From Propionibacteriaceae bacterium (lineage in GTDB: Bacteria; Actinomycetota; Actinomycetes; Propionibacteriales; Propionibacteriaceae), in assembly GCA_027492545.1 (NCBI GenBank), contig JAPUEL010000025.1, positions 22,663 through 86,662 on the forward strand: DNA of 64,000 nt, written 5' to 3'. Shown here one piece after another: positions 37,935 to 46,237 of the stretch (within the stretch, counting starts at the first letter, position 1; the number at the start of each line of letters is the position of its first letter). Both the position numbers and the translations under genes were made by a program. Below the pieces are notes generated by a model. That model did no database searches. It saw only the letters and a list, made by a program, of their open reading frames with translations, and was not told the DNA's origin.

Positions 37935-38599
37935 GAACGTTCGAGGCGATGCTTCCGCCCGGCTGGGCGCAGGTGGATCTCACCAGCCCCGTGGCGGAGT
38001 CGGTCGACACGATCGTCGGCGGGATGCTCGAAGGGCTTCCCCGGGAGGCCGCGGACCCCGCGCGTCGACATCTGACCGAGCAGCTTCGTCGGGCCATGAC
38101 CGGTCTCGCCGGCGAAGGTGCAGTGGTGGCGTACCTCCCCGTCGACGACGCCATGACTTCCCCCGTCCGCCCGTTCATCGCGGTGCGCCCGGTGTCGTTC
38201 GAGATCGGCGGCGCCACCGTCGAGCCTCTTGACTACCTCGTGGCGATGATGACCCAGGAGGGTGTCTCGCTCATTGAGCCCATCGACATGGTGGGGATCA
38301 AGCGCGTCACGGATTCCAGCAACGCCGGCCGGTTGGCCACGGCGCTGGAGGATGTGCCTCAGGAACTGGTCGAGCAGGCGGACCGGACACAGCTCGGCTC
38401 TGCCGTCGCGGCAGGTCAACGGACCCGGCACCTCCAGTACATCATCGGCGTCCCCGACGCCGCGGATTACTGGATGAGCGTTGAGGCCAGCGTGTCCGCC
38501 CCTGGAGGCGCGGACGCCGACGAGGCGCTCGACGCCGTCGAGGAATTCATTGATGCCTGGGTGGGCACGATCCGCTGGACGGAGGAACCCCGTGGCTGA
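37931..38599 (+). CDS. Conserved-looking T7SS-island protein, unknown function (222 aa)
   Basis: No family is recognised. The product is a soluble, mixed alpha/beta protein without signal or membrane segment, with a repeated pattern of strands (GAVVAYLPVD, PFIAVRPVSFEIG, TRHLQYIIGVPDAADYWMSV) and a C-terminal helix (ALDAVEEFIDAW). The region resembles small cytoplasmic binding proteins that accompany type VII substrates. It overlaps the candidate substrate gene by 4 nt and the next gene by 8 nt. GGAGG lies upstream of the ATG. Chaperone or immunity functions are guesses from position. Confidence 0.75.
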   Translation: MRTFEAMLPPGWAQVDLTSPVAESVDTIVGGMLEGLPREAADPARRHLTEQLRRAMTGLAGEGAVVAYLPVDDAMTSPVRPFIAVRPVSFEIGGATVEPLDYLVAMMTQEGVSLIEPIDMVGIKRVTDSSNAGRLATALEDVPQELVEQADRTQLGSAVAAGQRTRHLQYIIGVPDAADYWMSVEASVSAPGGADADEALDAVEEFIDAWVGTIRWTEEPRG

Positions 38600-39167
38600 T
38601 CAGATCGAGCCCCTCATGCTGTTCGTACCGGCTGACCTGGGCCTTGAACAGCGCCACGAGTGGGTGGAGGCGATCCTCGATGAATTGCGCGAAAAAGACC
38701 TGGTTAAGGCGGGCACCGAGGACGCTTGGCGATCGATGCTGGTCGAGACCGCCACGGTCGGCCTGCACCCGATCGCGGTGGCACAGTTCCTGATGGCCCT
38801 CCCGGGAGCGCAGCCCGTCTACGTCTGGGCGACGGTAGGGGAGCAGCCGGCTGGGCGACCCGAAGCCCTGATGGAGTCCATCGCCGGCGAGGTGGTGAAG
38901 CCGTTCGGCGCGCAGAAGTCCCGCATCCAGGTCGATGCGGTCTCGGTCGACGTGGGTCTGTTCATGGCGCGTGAGGAGCAGGAAGGCGCCTCCGATGTCG
39001 TCTACCTCTTGGGCGCTGTCGCCACGAGCCTGACTCTGGAGGAAATTGGCGAAGCTGACGTGTGTCTCTGGTTCACGGGCACCGAACTGTCGGAGCTCCC
39101 CGCGTCACTGCCCGCGCTTGCGCGGTTCATCCGCGACCCGGATATGGCAGCGTTCCTCACCCTGTAA
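38592..39167 (+). CDS. T7SS-island protein, unknown function (191 aa)
   Basis: No family is recognised. The 191-residue soluble protein has no signal peptide. Segments such as MLFVPADLGLEQRHEWVEAI, GAQPVYVWATVG and DVVYLLGAVATSLTL suggest an alpha/beta fold, possibly distantly related to the preceding 222-residue protein, with which it shares the order of strands followed by an amphipathic C-terminal helix. The GTG at 38592 is supported by GGAGGAA 6 nt upstream and by 8-nt overlap with the previous gene. It is the last protein before the WXG100-like gene. Confidence 0.75.
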   Translation: MADQIEPLMLFVPADLGLEQRHEWVEAILDELREKDLVKAGTEDAWRSMLVETATVGLHPIAVAQFLMALPGAQPVYVWATVGEQPAGRPEALMESIAGEVVKPFGAQKSRIQVDAVSVDVGLFMAREEQEGASDVVYLLGAVATSLTLEEIGEADVCLWFTGTELSELPASLPALARFIRDPDMAAFLTL

Positions 39168-39247
39168 TACCTCGTCACCGGACAGACAAGGGGACCCGGT
39201 GGCGGTAGAACAACAACACCTCCCCGCCAAAGAAGAAGGGAAACACC

Positions 39248-39544
39248 ATGGCAAACCTCAACGTCAGCTACGCCGAGATGGAGGCTGAGGCCTCCGCGCT
39301 CATGAACGGCCGGCAGCAGATCGAGAGCGAGCTCACCAACCTCGCTAACCGCATCAACAACCTGGTCACCAGCGGTTTCGTCACGGATGCCGCGTCGGGC
39401 GCCTTCCAGTCGATGTTCACCGAATACAGCACGTCGGCGAAGAACACCATCTCGGCGCTGGACAACATCGCCAACTCGCTGAAGCAGATGGCTCAGACCA
39501 TGCAGGAGACCGATCAGTCCATGGCACAGTCAATCGGTCGTTGA
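39248..39544 (+). CDS. WXG100-like small secreted protein
   Basis: This 98-residue all-helical protein has the size and hairpin layout of WXG100/EsxA-type substrates, which are exported as dimers by type VII ATPases. The turn between the helices reads SGFVTDAASGAF, aligning with the usual sGWxGxAaxaF, so the W-x-G residues are Phe44, Val45 and Thr46. The second helix (SMFTEYSTSAKNTISALDNI) is typical. AAGGGAA precedes the ATG. It is the final gene of the island and is followed at once by a strong terminator. High expression would be expected for a substrate. Confidence 0.85.
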   Translation: MANLNVSYAEMEAEASALMNGRQQIESELTNLANRINNLVTSGFVTDAASGAFQSMFTEYSTSAKNTISALDNIANSLKQMAQTMQETDQSMAQSIGR

Positions 39545-39579
39545 TCGCCTCCGGCGCTGGCCAGTAGATCCGGGAACGA

Positions 39580-39610
39580 CGAGGGTGCCCTTGGTTGGGT
39601 GGCACCCTCG
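39580..39610 (+). terminator. Terminator of the secretion island
   Basis: A perfect 10-bp stem (CGAGGGTGCC at 39580-39589 pairing with 39601-39610) with an 11-nt loop is followed by the pyrimidine run TCTCTTCTCC. It lies 36 nt after the WXG100-like gene and also downstream of the convergent GH36 gene, so it may act in both directions. Confidence 0.85.
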
Positions 39611-39684
39611 TCTCTTCTCCGGGGAGAACTGGTGCAGGCGCCAGCAGCTGATCTTGGGCCATCCCGGCTCGGCCGGCAGGCTGG

Positions 39685-41802
39685 CTACTCCGCGACCAAG
39701 TGGAGGAGCAGCGCCTGCATCGGCCACAGTGTCGGGAGCTGCAAACCCACCTCCACCAGCAGCGACCCCGGCAGCGACACCTCGCCGGCGCTCAGCCACG
39801 GTGGCACCACCCAGCCGTACTTCGCCTCCCCGATCTCGGTCCGCACCCGCACCCGGTAGGTCCGCGACGGGTCCAGGCCGGGGATCCGCAGCCGCTCCGC
39901 CCGCGCATCCTCCAGCCCCGCCACCGTCGCCAGCACCACCACCGCCTCCGAACGGTCCTGCGCGATGAACCCCGTCACGCGCCACGCCGGATCGGTCAGC
40001 GGCGGGTGCGTAACCCTCGCCGTGTGGATCAGCGGCCGCAACTCCTTGTAGAGCGCCGCGAACGCGGTGATCCCCGCCAGCTCCGACGGGGAGCACTGGA
40101 GGATGTTCCACTCCAACCCCGACGAGCCCATCAGGCTGGTGGCCACACGCAGGCCCAGCGACGTCAGCCGCCCCGAGCTGTGTGACTCCGTCGGCCCCAC
40201 GTGCGCCCCCACCAGCTCCGGCGGCAGTAGCAGCCCGGTCCAGCGCTGGATGTCCTGACGCTCGACGGGGTCGTTGGAGTCCGACGCCCATACCCGATCG
40301 CAGTGCGCCATGATGCCCAGATCGGTGCGCGCCCCGCCGCTGGAGCAGGACTCGATCTCCAGCCCGGGATGCCTGCGCTTCAACTCGTCGACCATCCGGT
40401 ACACCGCCAGCGTGTGCGGGTGGGTGCCGGGGCGGCCGTCGTGCATCGGCTCGACGAGGTCGCGGTTGTGGTCCCACTTGATGTAGTCCACGCCCACGTC
40501 GGCCACCACCGCGGAGATCGGCTCCAGGATGTGGGCGTAGGCGTCCTCGTTGGCGAGGTCGAGCACGAACTGCGTCCGCCAGGAGAGCCCCGCATCGTGG
40601 GCGAGGTGCCGAGGATCATGCAGGAACCAGTCCGGGTGTGCGCGCGCCAGCTCCGAGTCCAGGCTGATCATCTCCGGCTCGAACCACAGCCCGAACTCCA
40701 TGCCCAGCCCGTGCACGTGGTCGGCCAGCGGTCGGAGGCCCTCGGGCCAGACCGCCGGGTCCACCGTCCAGTCGCCGAGGCTGGTGGTGTCGTCGCGGCG
40801 GCCGAGGAACCAGCCGTCGTCGAGCACGAACCGCTCCACCCCGACGGCGGCCGCCCGCTCGGCCAGCTCCCGCAGCTGGGCTGGATCCTGGTCGAAGTAG
40901 ACCGCCTCCCAGGTGTTGAGCGTGAACGGCCGTGGGCCCGACGGGTGGCCGGGCCGCGCCCGCAGCCACCGGTGGATCCTGTCCGCCACGCCGTCGAGGC
41001 CGGAGTCCGAGTACACGAACGCCACCGACGGCGCCGCGTACTCCTCTCCCGGCGCCAGCACGATCTCGCCGGGGCGCAGCATCTCCCCGCCGCCCACCTG
41101 CGGCACCGCCTCGGTCAACCTGTCGGTGCGGTAGGTGACATCCGCGGACCACGCCACGTGCGCGGCCCAGACCCGGCCCTCGTGCCAGCGGGGCTCGCCC
41201 TCGGAGAGGACGGCGAAGATCGGCGAGTCGTGGCCCGGCCTTCCGCGCCGCGACTGCCGCACCGTCGATCCCGCGGGCATCCGCGTCGTGACCGGGCGCT
41301 TCTCCCGCGACCACCGGCCGTCGAGCGTGGTGAGGTGCGTGCCCGAGCGGGGGACAGGCAGTGTGGCCTCCACCCAGTCCACGCCCAAGGGTCCTGGCCC
41401 GGTGTTGCGGAGGCGGTGGCTGACCCACACCACCCCGGCCTCGGCGATCTCCACCCGGGAGACGAGCGTCAGCCCGCCGTCGACGTCGTCGGCCGTGACG
41501 TCGAGCGACGCCGAATCCCGGCCCAGCGAGGCCACCGTCCACCGCGGGTTGAGCAGCCGGCCGTCGCGGTGGACCTGCAGCCCGGGCCGCCCGGCCCAGC
41601 CGTCGCCCTCCGCGGGGAGCAGGGAGGTGCGCCAGGCAGCGTCCAGCGTGGCCGGGAGGGTCTGCCGGTCCAGCGCGGCGCCCGCCCGGTCGAACGCGCC
41701 GGCGGCGCCGTCGAGGGCGGCCCCCCAGTACTCGACGCAGGGCAGGCCGGGGCCGTTCACGTGCAGGAGGAGCGAGACGCCGTCGCGGGTGATGAGGGTC
41801 AT
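39685..41802 (-). CDS. GH36 alpha-galactosidase
   Basis: This 705-residue GH36 enzyme removes alpha-1,6-linked galactose from oligosaccharides such as galactomannan side chains or raffinose sugars. An N-terminal beta-sandwich is followed by the catalytic barrel. The nucleophile is Asp444 in YIKWDHNRD and the probable acid/base is Asp508 in ASDSNDP, with the family CSSGGARTD motif between them. The length is standard and no signal peptide is present, so it acts in the cytoplasm after import. It overlaps the LacI gene by 4 nt, and both diverge from the importer and mannan-degrading genes. That points to galactosylated manno-oligosaccharides as substrate (inferred). Confidence 0.93.
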   Translation of the reverse strand: MTLITRDGVSLLLHVNGPGLPCVEYWGAALDGAAGAFDRAGAALDRQTLPATLDAAWRTSLLPAEGDGWAGRPGLQVHRDGRLLNPRWTVASLGRDSASLDVTADDVDGGLTLVSRVEIAEAGVVWVSHRLRNTGPGPLGVDWVEATLPVPRSGTHLTTLDGRWSREKRPVTTRMPAGSTVRQSRRGRPGHDSPIFAVLSEGEPRWHEGRVWAAHVAWSADVTYRTDRLTEAVPQVGGGEMLRPGEIVLAPGEEYAAPSVAFVYSDSGLDGVADRIHRWLRARPGHPSGPRPFTLNTWEAVYFDQDPAQLRELAERAAAVGVERFVLDDGWFLGRRDDTTSLGDWTVDPAVWPEGLRPLADHVHGLGMEFGLWFEPEMISLDSELARAHPDWFLHDPRHLAHDAGLSWRTQFVLDLANEDAYAHILEPISAVVADVGVDYIKWDHNRDLVEPMHDGRPGTHPHTLAVYRMVDELKRRHPGLEIESCSSGGARTDLGIMAHCDRVWASDSNDPVERQDIQRWTGLLLPPELVGAHVGPTESHSSGRLTSLGLRVATSLMGSSGLEWNILQCSPSELAGITAFAALYKELRPLIHTARVTHPPLTDPAWRVTGFIAQDRSEAVVVLATVAGLEDARAERLRIPGLDPSRTYRVRVRTEIGEAKYGWVVPPWLSAGEVSLPGSLLVEVGLQLPTLWPMQALLLHLVAE

Positions 41803-42815
41803 GGGGTGTCCTTCGGGGGTCGTTCGCCGGTACCTCGTTCGACGAGCCAGGTGGGGTGGACGATCTGCCGCGGTGTCGCGGTGGGGTTGCGCATCCGCTC
41901 GAGAGCCACCACGGCTGCGGCGCGCCCCAGCTCGGTGGGGTCGTAGGACACGACGGTGACGCCGATGACGTCGGCGGTGTCGAAGTCGTCGACGCCGATG
42001 AGCGCGGTGGCGGTGTCGCCGAGCTCCTTGAGCACGCGCAGCGCGCCGACAGTCACCCGGTTGTTGCCCGCGATGATGGCGGTGGGTGGCGCCTCGGAGG
42101 TGAGCAGCGCGCGGATCATCCTCTCCGGGGTCACGGCCCGGTCGTCCTCCAGCGCTTCGTACGCGGAGGTGTCCGCCACCCCCGCCTCAGCCATGGCGCG
42201 CCGGTAGCCGGCGAGCCGCTCGGCCTGCGAGTACACGCCCGCCGGGTTGCAGACGTAGGCGATCCTCCGGTGCCCCTGATTGGCCAGGTGCCGGGTGGCC
42301 ACGTATGCCCCGCGGCGGTTGTCGAGCACCACCGAGTCGGCCACCAGGTTGGACGCGGGCCGGTCGATGGCGATGATCGGGGTGCCGAGCTGGCGCTCGC
42401 CCTCCAGGTAGGACTGGTCGTCGGCGACGGGGATGATCAGCAGCGCGTCGATCCGCTGCCCGAGCAGCGCGTCCGCGACCCTGGCCTCGCCCGAGGCGCT
42501 GTCGTCGGTGCTCGCCACCACCAGCGCGTAGCCGTGCCGGCTCAGCTCCTTCTCCAACCCCGCGGCCACCTTGTAGTAGAACGGGTTGCCCAGCTCGCCG
42601 ACGATCAGTCCGAGGGTCTTCGTGGCGCCCCCGGCGCGCAGGTTGCGGGCCATCGTGTTGGGGCGGAACTTCAGGCGCGTGGAGGCGTCGAGCACGCGCT
42701 CGACGGTGTCCTCGCTGACCAGCTCACGCTGGTTGAAGACCCGCGACGCGGTCTTCTGGCTGACGCCCGCCAGCCTCGCGACATCTGCCAGCGTCGCCCT
42801 CTGCTGAACCGCCAT
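41799..42815 (-). CDS. LacI-family regulator of the galactomannan locus
   Basis: This 338-residue repressor has the helix-turn-helix TLADVARLAGVSQKTASRVF, the hinge region PNTMARNLRAGGATKT and a sugar-binding C-terminal domain (LGLIVGELGNPFYYKVAAGL; VIGVTVVSYDP). The ATG at 42815 is preferred over an upstream frame to 42863 because GGGAGGA lies 5-6 nt upstream. It is cotranscribed with the GH36 gene and is divergent from the transporter operon. A perfect 12-bp LacI-type palindrome at the transporter promoter is its likely target. The inducer is probably a manno-oligosaccharide or mannose derivative (inferred). Confidence 0.92.
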   Translation of the reverse strand: MAVQQRATLADVARLAGVSQKTASRVFNQRELVSEDTVERVLDASTRLKFRPNTMARNLRAGGATKTLGLIVGELGNPFYYKVAAGLEKELSRHGYALVVASTDDSASGEARVADALLGQRIDALLIIPVADDQSYLEGERQLGTPIIAIDRPASNLVADSVVLDNRRGAYVATRHLANQGHRRIAYVCNPAGVYSQAERLAGYRRAMAEAGVADTSAYEALEDDRAVTPERMIRALLTSEAPPTAIIAGNNRVTVGALRVLKELGDTATALIGVDDFDTADVIGVTVVSYDPTELGRAAAVVALERMRNPTATPRQIVHPTWLVERGTGERPPKDTP

Positions 42816-42932
42816 GGTTCCTCCCTCGTCGGCGCCCTCAGCATAGATGACACCGTGGGACATGGCGCAAGCCTAGCGGGCATGCTCCCTATTTGGGCTA
42901 CTAGGAAACGAACGACTCGCAAGAAGGGGGAC

Positions 42933-42970
42933 TAAAGCGCTTTACAATATCGGCATGAGTGTCCTACGAT
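42933..42970 (+). promoter_or_regulatory. Promoter and LacI operator of the galactomannan operon
   Basis: A perfect palindrome, TAAAGCGCTTTA (42933-42944), overlaps a -35 box TTTACA (42941-42946). After an 18-bp spacer comes a -10 box TACGAT (42965-42970). The start point would be near 42977, giving a leader of about 50 nt with AAGGGAG before the ATG. Repressor binding would occlude the -35 box. Confidence 0.7.
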
Positions 42971-43025
42971 GTCACCACCCGGAGGCGAGAACGGTCTCGC
43001 CGGTGGACTACAAGGGAGTAACACC

Positions 43026-44348
43026 ATGGCAACGACGACAACCCTGCGCCTCGTGGCGCTGACCGCGGTAGCCGGCCTCGCGCTGTCGGCCTGTTCGAGT
43101 GGCTCGGCCACGGAGCCGGAGGAGAGCGCCAGCGGCGCGGTCGCGGGGGACATCACCTTCCTGACCCACCGCACCGACCTCCAGACCGACGGCACGTTCG
43201 ACGAGTACGTGGCCCGATTCCAGGAGGAGTACCCGGACGTCAACGTGAAGGTGGAGGGCATCACCAACTACGCCGACGACATCAAGACCAGGATGAGCAC
43301 GCCCAACGGCTACGGCGACGTGCTGAACATCCCCAACGTGCCGGCGGACCAGTTCTCCACCTTCTTCGAGCCACTCGGAAGCGTCGACGACATGTCAGGG
43401 ACCTATCGCTTCCAGGCTCCGGCCAGCTTTGAGGGCATTCAGTACGGCATCGCACTGGGAGGCAATGCCAACGGCGTCCTCTACAACAAGGACGTGTTCG
43501 AGGCTGCGGGTATCTCGGAGCTGCCCAAGTCCCACGACGAGTTCATCGATGCGCTGAAGGCCATCGACGAGAAGACCGAGGCCGTGCCGCTCTACACCAA
43601 CTACAAGGATGGCTGGCCTCTGGGCGGCCAGTGGTCCAGCAACATCGGTGCGGTCACCGGCAATCCGGAGGCGCAGAACCAGATGGCGCACGAGGCCGCC
43701 CCATGGAGCGAGGGCACCGACATCTACGCCATCGACTCGCTTCTGTTCGACGTCGTCGCAGAGGGGCTCAGCGAGGATGACCCGCTGACCACCAACTGGG
43801 AGCAGTCGAAGAACGATTTCGCCACCGGCAAGATCGGCACCATGGTCCTCGGATCGTGGGCCATCACGCAGTTCCAGGCAGCAGCCACGGACGCGGGCGT
43901 CTCTGAGAATGTCGTCGGGTTCATGACCTTCCCCGCCAACGTCGACGGGCAGCAGTACGCGACCATCGGCGGCGACTACAACCTGGCCATCAACAAGAAC
44001 TCCGAGAACAAGGAGGCAGGCCGCGCCTGGATCGACTTCCTCATCGAGGAGTCCGGCTTCACCGACAGCCAGGGCATGATCTCGGCCCTGAAGGCCGCTG
44101 ACCTCCCGGCGAACCTCAGCTCGCTGCAGGACGAGGGCGTGGAACTCATCGAGAGCACCCCCGCTCCCGCCGGCGAAGAGGGACTGTTCAACAACATCGC
44201 TGACAAGTCGCAGGTCGACATCTGGGGCAACATCTACCGCCAGAAGCTGGTCGACACCGCACGCGGCCAGGCTGACGGAGACAAGCAGTCCTTCTTCGAC
44301 TCCCTCAACCAGCAGTGGGGCTCGGCCATGGAGGAGTTGGCCGGCTGA
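43026..44348 (+). CDS. Sugar ABC transporter substrate-binding lipoprotein (galactomannan locus)
   Basis: This 440-residue family 1 solute-binding lipoprotein carries the lipobox LSAC with Cys23. Its mature part includes ITFLTHRTDLQTDG, an NVKVEGITNY strand and hinge segments typical of oligosaccharide receptors. It would bind manno-oligosaccharides at the cell surface for the two permeases encoded next (ligand inferred from the GH2, GH113 and GH36 genes). AAGGGAG lies about 8 nt before the ATG; an upstream ATG at 42969 lies within the -10 element and is rejected. A strong intercistronic hairpin separates it from the permease genes. No dedicated ATPase gene is present, as is usual for importers that share an MsmX/MsiK-type ATPase. 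Confidence 0.9.
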   Translation: MATTTTLRLVALTAVAGLALSACSSGSATEPEESASGAVAGDITFLTHRTDLQTDGTFDEYVARFQEEYPDVNVKVEGITNYADDIKTRMSTPNGYGDVLNIPNVPADQFSTFFEPLGSVDDMSGTYRFQAPASFEGIQYGIALGGNANGVLYNKDVFEAAGISELPKSHDEFIDALKAIDEKTEAVPLYTNYKDGWPLGGQWSSNIGAVTGNPEAQNQMAHEAAPWSEGTDIYAIDSLLFDVVAEGLSEDDPLTTNWEQSKNDFATGKIGTMVLGSWAITQFQAAATDAGVSENVVGFMTFPANVDGQQYATIGGDYNLAINKNSENKEAGRAWIDFLIEESGFTDSQGMISALKAADLPANLSSLQDEGVELIESTPAPAGEEGLFNNIADKSQVDIWGNIYRQKLVDTARGQADGDKQSFFDSLNQQWGSAMEELAG

Positions 44349-44354
44349 CCCCGA

Positions 44355-44401
44355 CCCCGGTCGTGGCGTGTGGCAGTCCAAGGCGCACACGCCACCCGGG
44401 G
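44355..44401 (+). terminator. Intercistronic stem-loop after the binding-protein gene
   Basis: A perfect 10-bp stem (GTGGCGTGTG at 44363-44372 pairing with 44386-44395) is extended by CCCCGG (44355-44360) pairing with CCGGGG (44396-44401) across a 2-nt bulge. It lies between the binding-protein and permease genes with no T-run, so it is more likely an attenuating or mRNA-protecting element than a full stop. Confidence 0.6.
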
Positions 44402-44441
44402 GAGAGGCCAGTGAGCCACACACGGACATGGGGAGAATCTG

Positions 44442-45422
44442 ATGACCGCAACGACGCGGCCGGCCGCGGTGGACACGCCCGGTCCGGTACCCGCAACGCA
44501 CCTGACCCGACAGCCCGCCGAGAAGACCGCGGAGAGCGGCCGTCGGCCAGCGCCCCGGGGGATCATGACCCGGTTAACGCCTTACCTGTTCGCCTCGGCG
44601 GCCGTGGGCCTGCTGCTCCTGCTCACCTACCTTCCCGCTGCCAACATGATCTGGTACAGCCTTCACGAGTGGACCGGATTCGGCCCTGTCGAGGACTTCG
44701 TCGGGGTTGACAACTACGTGGATGTGTTCACCGATCCGACGATCTTCGCCGTCTTCGGCGTGAGCCTCTACTACTTCGTCGCCTCATTCCTCCAGATGGG
44801 CCTCGCGCTCTATTTCGCGACCCTCCTGAGCTTCACCACGAAGTTCTCCAGCTTCTTCAAAGGGATATTGTTCTTCCCCTACCTCATCAACGGGGTGGCG
44901 ATCGGCTTCGTCTTCCTCTACCTGTTTCAGCCGGGCGGGACGCTCGACACAGTCCTCGGCTGGTTCGGCGTGGCGGACACGCCGCAGTGGCTGGGCGATG
45001 CGTCGATAGCGAACTACTCGCTCGCCACCACCTCGGTGTGGCGGTACACGGGCCTGAACTTCGTCCTGTTCCTCGGCGCAATCCAGTCGATCCCCTCGGA
45101 GCTGTACGAGGCGGCCGAGATCGACGGCGCCAACCGGTGGCAGCAGTTCACCCACATCATCTTCCCCGGCATCAGGCGGATCATCGGGCTGTCATTCATC
45201 CTGGCCATCTCCGGCAGCCTCTCGGTCTTCGAGGTGCCCTACATCATGACCGGCGGAGCAAACGGAACCGCCACCTTCGTGATCCAGACACTGCAGACGG
45301 CCTTCCAGTTCCGGCAGGTCGGGCTGGCCTCGGCAATGGCCGTGGTGCTCCTGATCATTGTGTTGTTGGTGACGTGGCTGCAACGCGCAGTCTTCCCCGA
45401 CGAGAAAGTTGATCTGTCATGA
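44442..45422 (+). CDS. Sugar ABC permease, MalF type
   Basis: This 326-residue membrane permease has a variable 40-residue cytoplasmic N-terminus followed by six hydrophobic helices, beginning with PYLFASAAVGLLLLLTYLP. The coupling motif for the ATPase is EAAEIDGANRWQQFTHIIFP (residues about 224-243). GGGGAG precedes the ATG. Its last codons overlap the start of the second permease gene. The pair forms the channel of the carbohydrate importer (CUT1 class). Confidence 0.93.
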   Translation: MTATTRPAAVDTPGPVPATHLTRQPAEKTAESGRRPAPRGIMTRLTPYLFASAAVGLLLLLTYLPAANMIWYSLHEWTGFGPVEDFVGVDNYVDVFTDPTIFAVFGVSLYYFVASFLQMGLALYFATLLSFTTKFSSFFKGILFFPYLINGVAIGFVFLYLFQPGGTLDTVLGWFGVADTPQWLGDASIANYSLATTSVWRYTGLNFVLFLGAIQSIPSELYEAAEIDGANRWQQFTHIIFPGIRRIIGLSFILAISGSLSVFEVPYIMTGGANGTATFVIQTLQTAFQFRQVGLASAMAVVLLIIVLLVTWLQRAVFPDEKVDLS

Positions 45423-46237
45423 GTCGTCGATTCTTTGAGATCTTCAAATACACCTCTCTCAGCCTCGCTGTTGTCGTGGTGCTTCTGCCGTTGTCTGTGG
45501 TGCTCTTTGCCAGTTTCAAGACGACGGAGGAATACGCCACCACCGGTCCGCTGGATCCGCCGCGCAACTGGTTCAACTTCAGCAACTTCATCGAGGCGGC
45601 CCAGAAGAGCGACATGCTCTCCGGCTTCATCAACACCATGGTCATCCTGGCCGTCTCCATGGTGGGCACCATCTTCATCGGAACCATGGCCGCGTACGCG
45701 GTGGACCGATTCAACTTCAAGGGGCGCAAGCTGATCATGGGACTCTTCCTCATGGCCACGCTGATCCCGGGCGTGACCAGCCAGGTGGCCACGTTCCAGA
45801 TCATCAGCGGGCTCGGCCTGTACAACACCAAGGCCGCACTGGTCCTTCTTTTCATGGGCACCGACATCGTGGCCATCTACATCTTCGTCCAGTACATGGC
45901 CTCCATCCCCGTGTCCCTCGACGAGGCGGCCATGATCGACGGCGCCAACCGCTGGACCATCTACTGGCGGGTGATCCTGCCGCTCCTCAAGCCCGCCATC
46001 GCCACCGTCGTGATCATCAAGGGCATCGCCATCTACAACGAGTTCTACCTTCCCTCCCTGTACCTCCAATCCGAGAACCTGATCTCGACGGCGCTCTTCC
46101 GCTTCAAGGGGCCATTCGGCGCCCAGTGGGAGCTGATCACGGCGGCCACCATCCTGGTGATCGTCCCCACCGTCATCGCGTTCGTGCTCCTCCAGCGTTG
46201 GATCTACAGCGGCCTCACCGCAGGAGCAGTCAAGTGA
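45419..46237 (+). CDS. Sugar ABC permease, MalG type
   Basis: This 272-residue membrane permease is the second half of the CUT1 channel. It shows six helices, the first being LSLAVVVVLLPLSVVLFASF, and the ATPase-coupling EAA motif DEAAMIDGANRWTIYWRVIL. The family motif YNEFYLPSLYL occurs near the C-terminus. It overlaps the MalF-type gene and the GH2 mannosidase gene by 4 nt each, which ties uptake and degradation into one operon. Confidence 0.93.
   Translation: MSRRFFEIFKYTSLSLAVVVVLLPLSVVLFASFKTTEEYATTGPLDPPRNWFNFSNFIEAAQKSDMLSGFINTMVILAVSMVGTIFIGTMAAYAVDRFNFKGRKLIMGLFLMATLIPGVTSQVATFQIISGLGLYNTKAALVLLFMGTDIVAIYIFVQYMASIPVSLDEAAMIDGANRWTIYWRVILPLLKPAIATVVIIKGIAIYNEFYLPSLYLQSENLISTALFRFKGPFGAQWELITAATILVIVPTVIAFVLLQRWIYSGLTAGAVK

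Noticed and set aside
42969..43025. An upstream ATG start for the mannan-locus binding protein
   Set aside because: It overlaps the -10 box, would place extra residues before the lipoprotein signal and lacks a ribosome-binding site; the ATG at 43026 has AAGGGAG.
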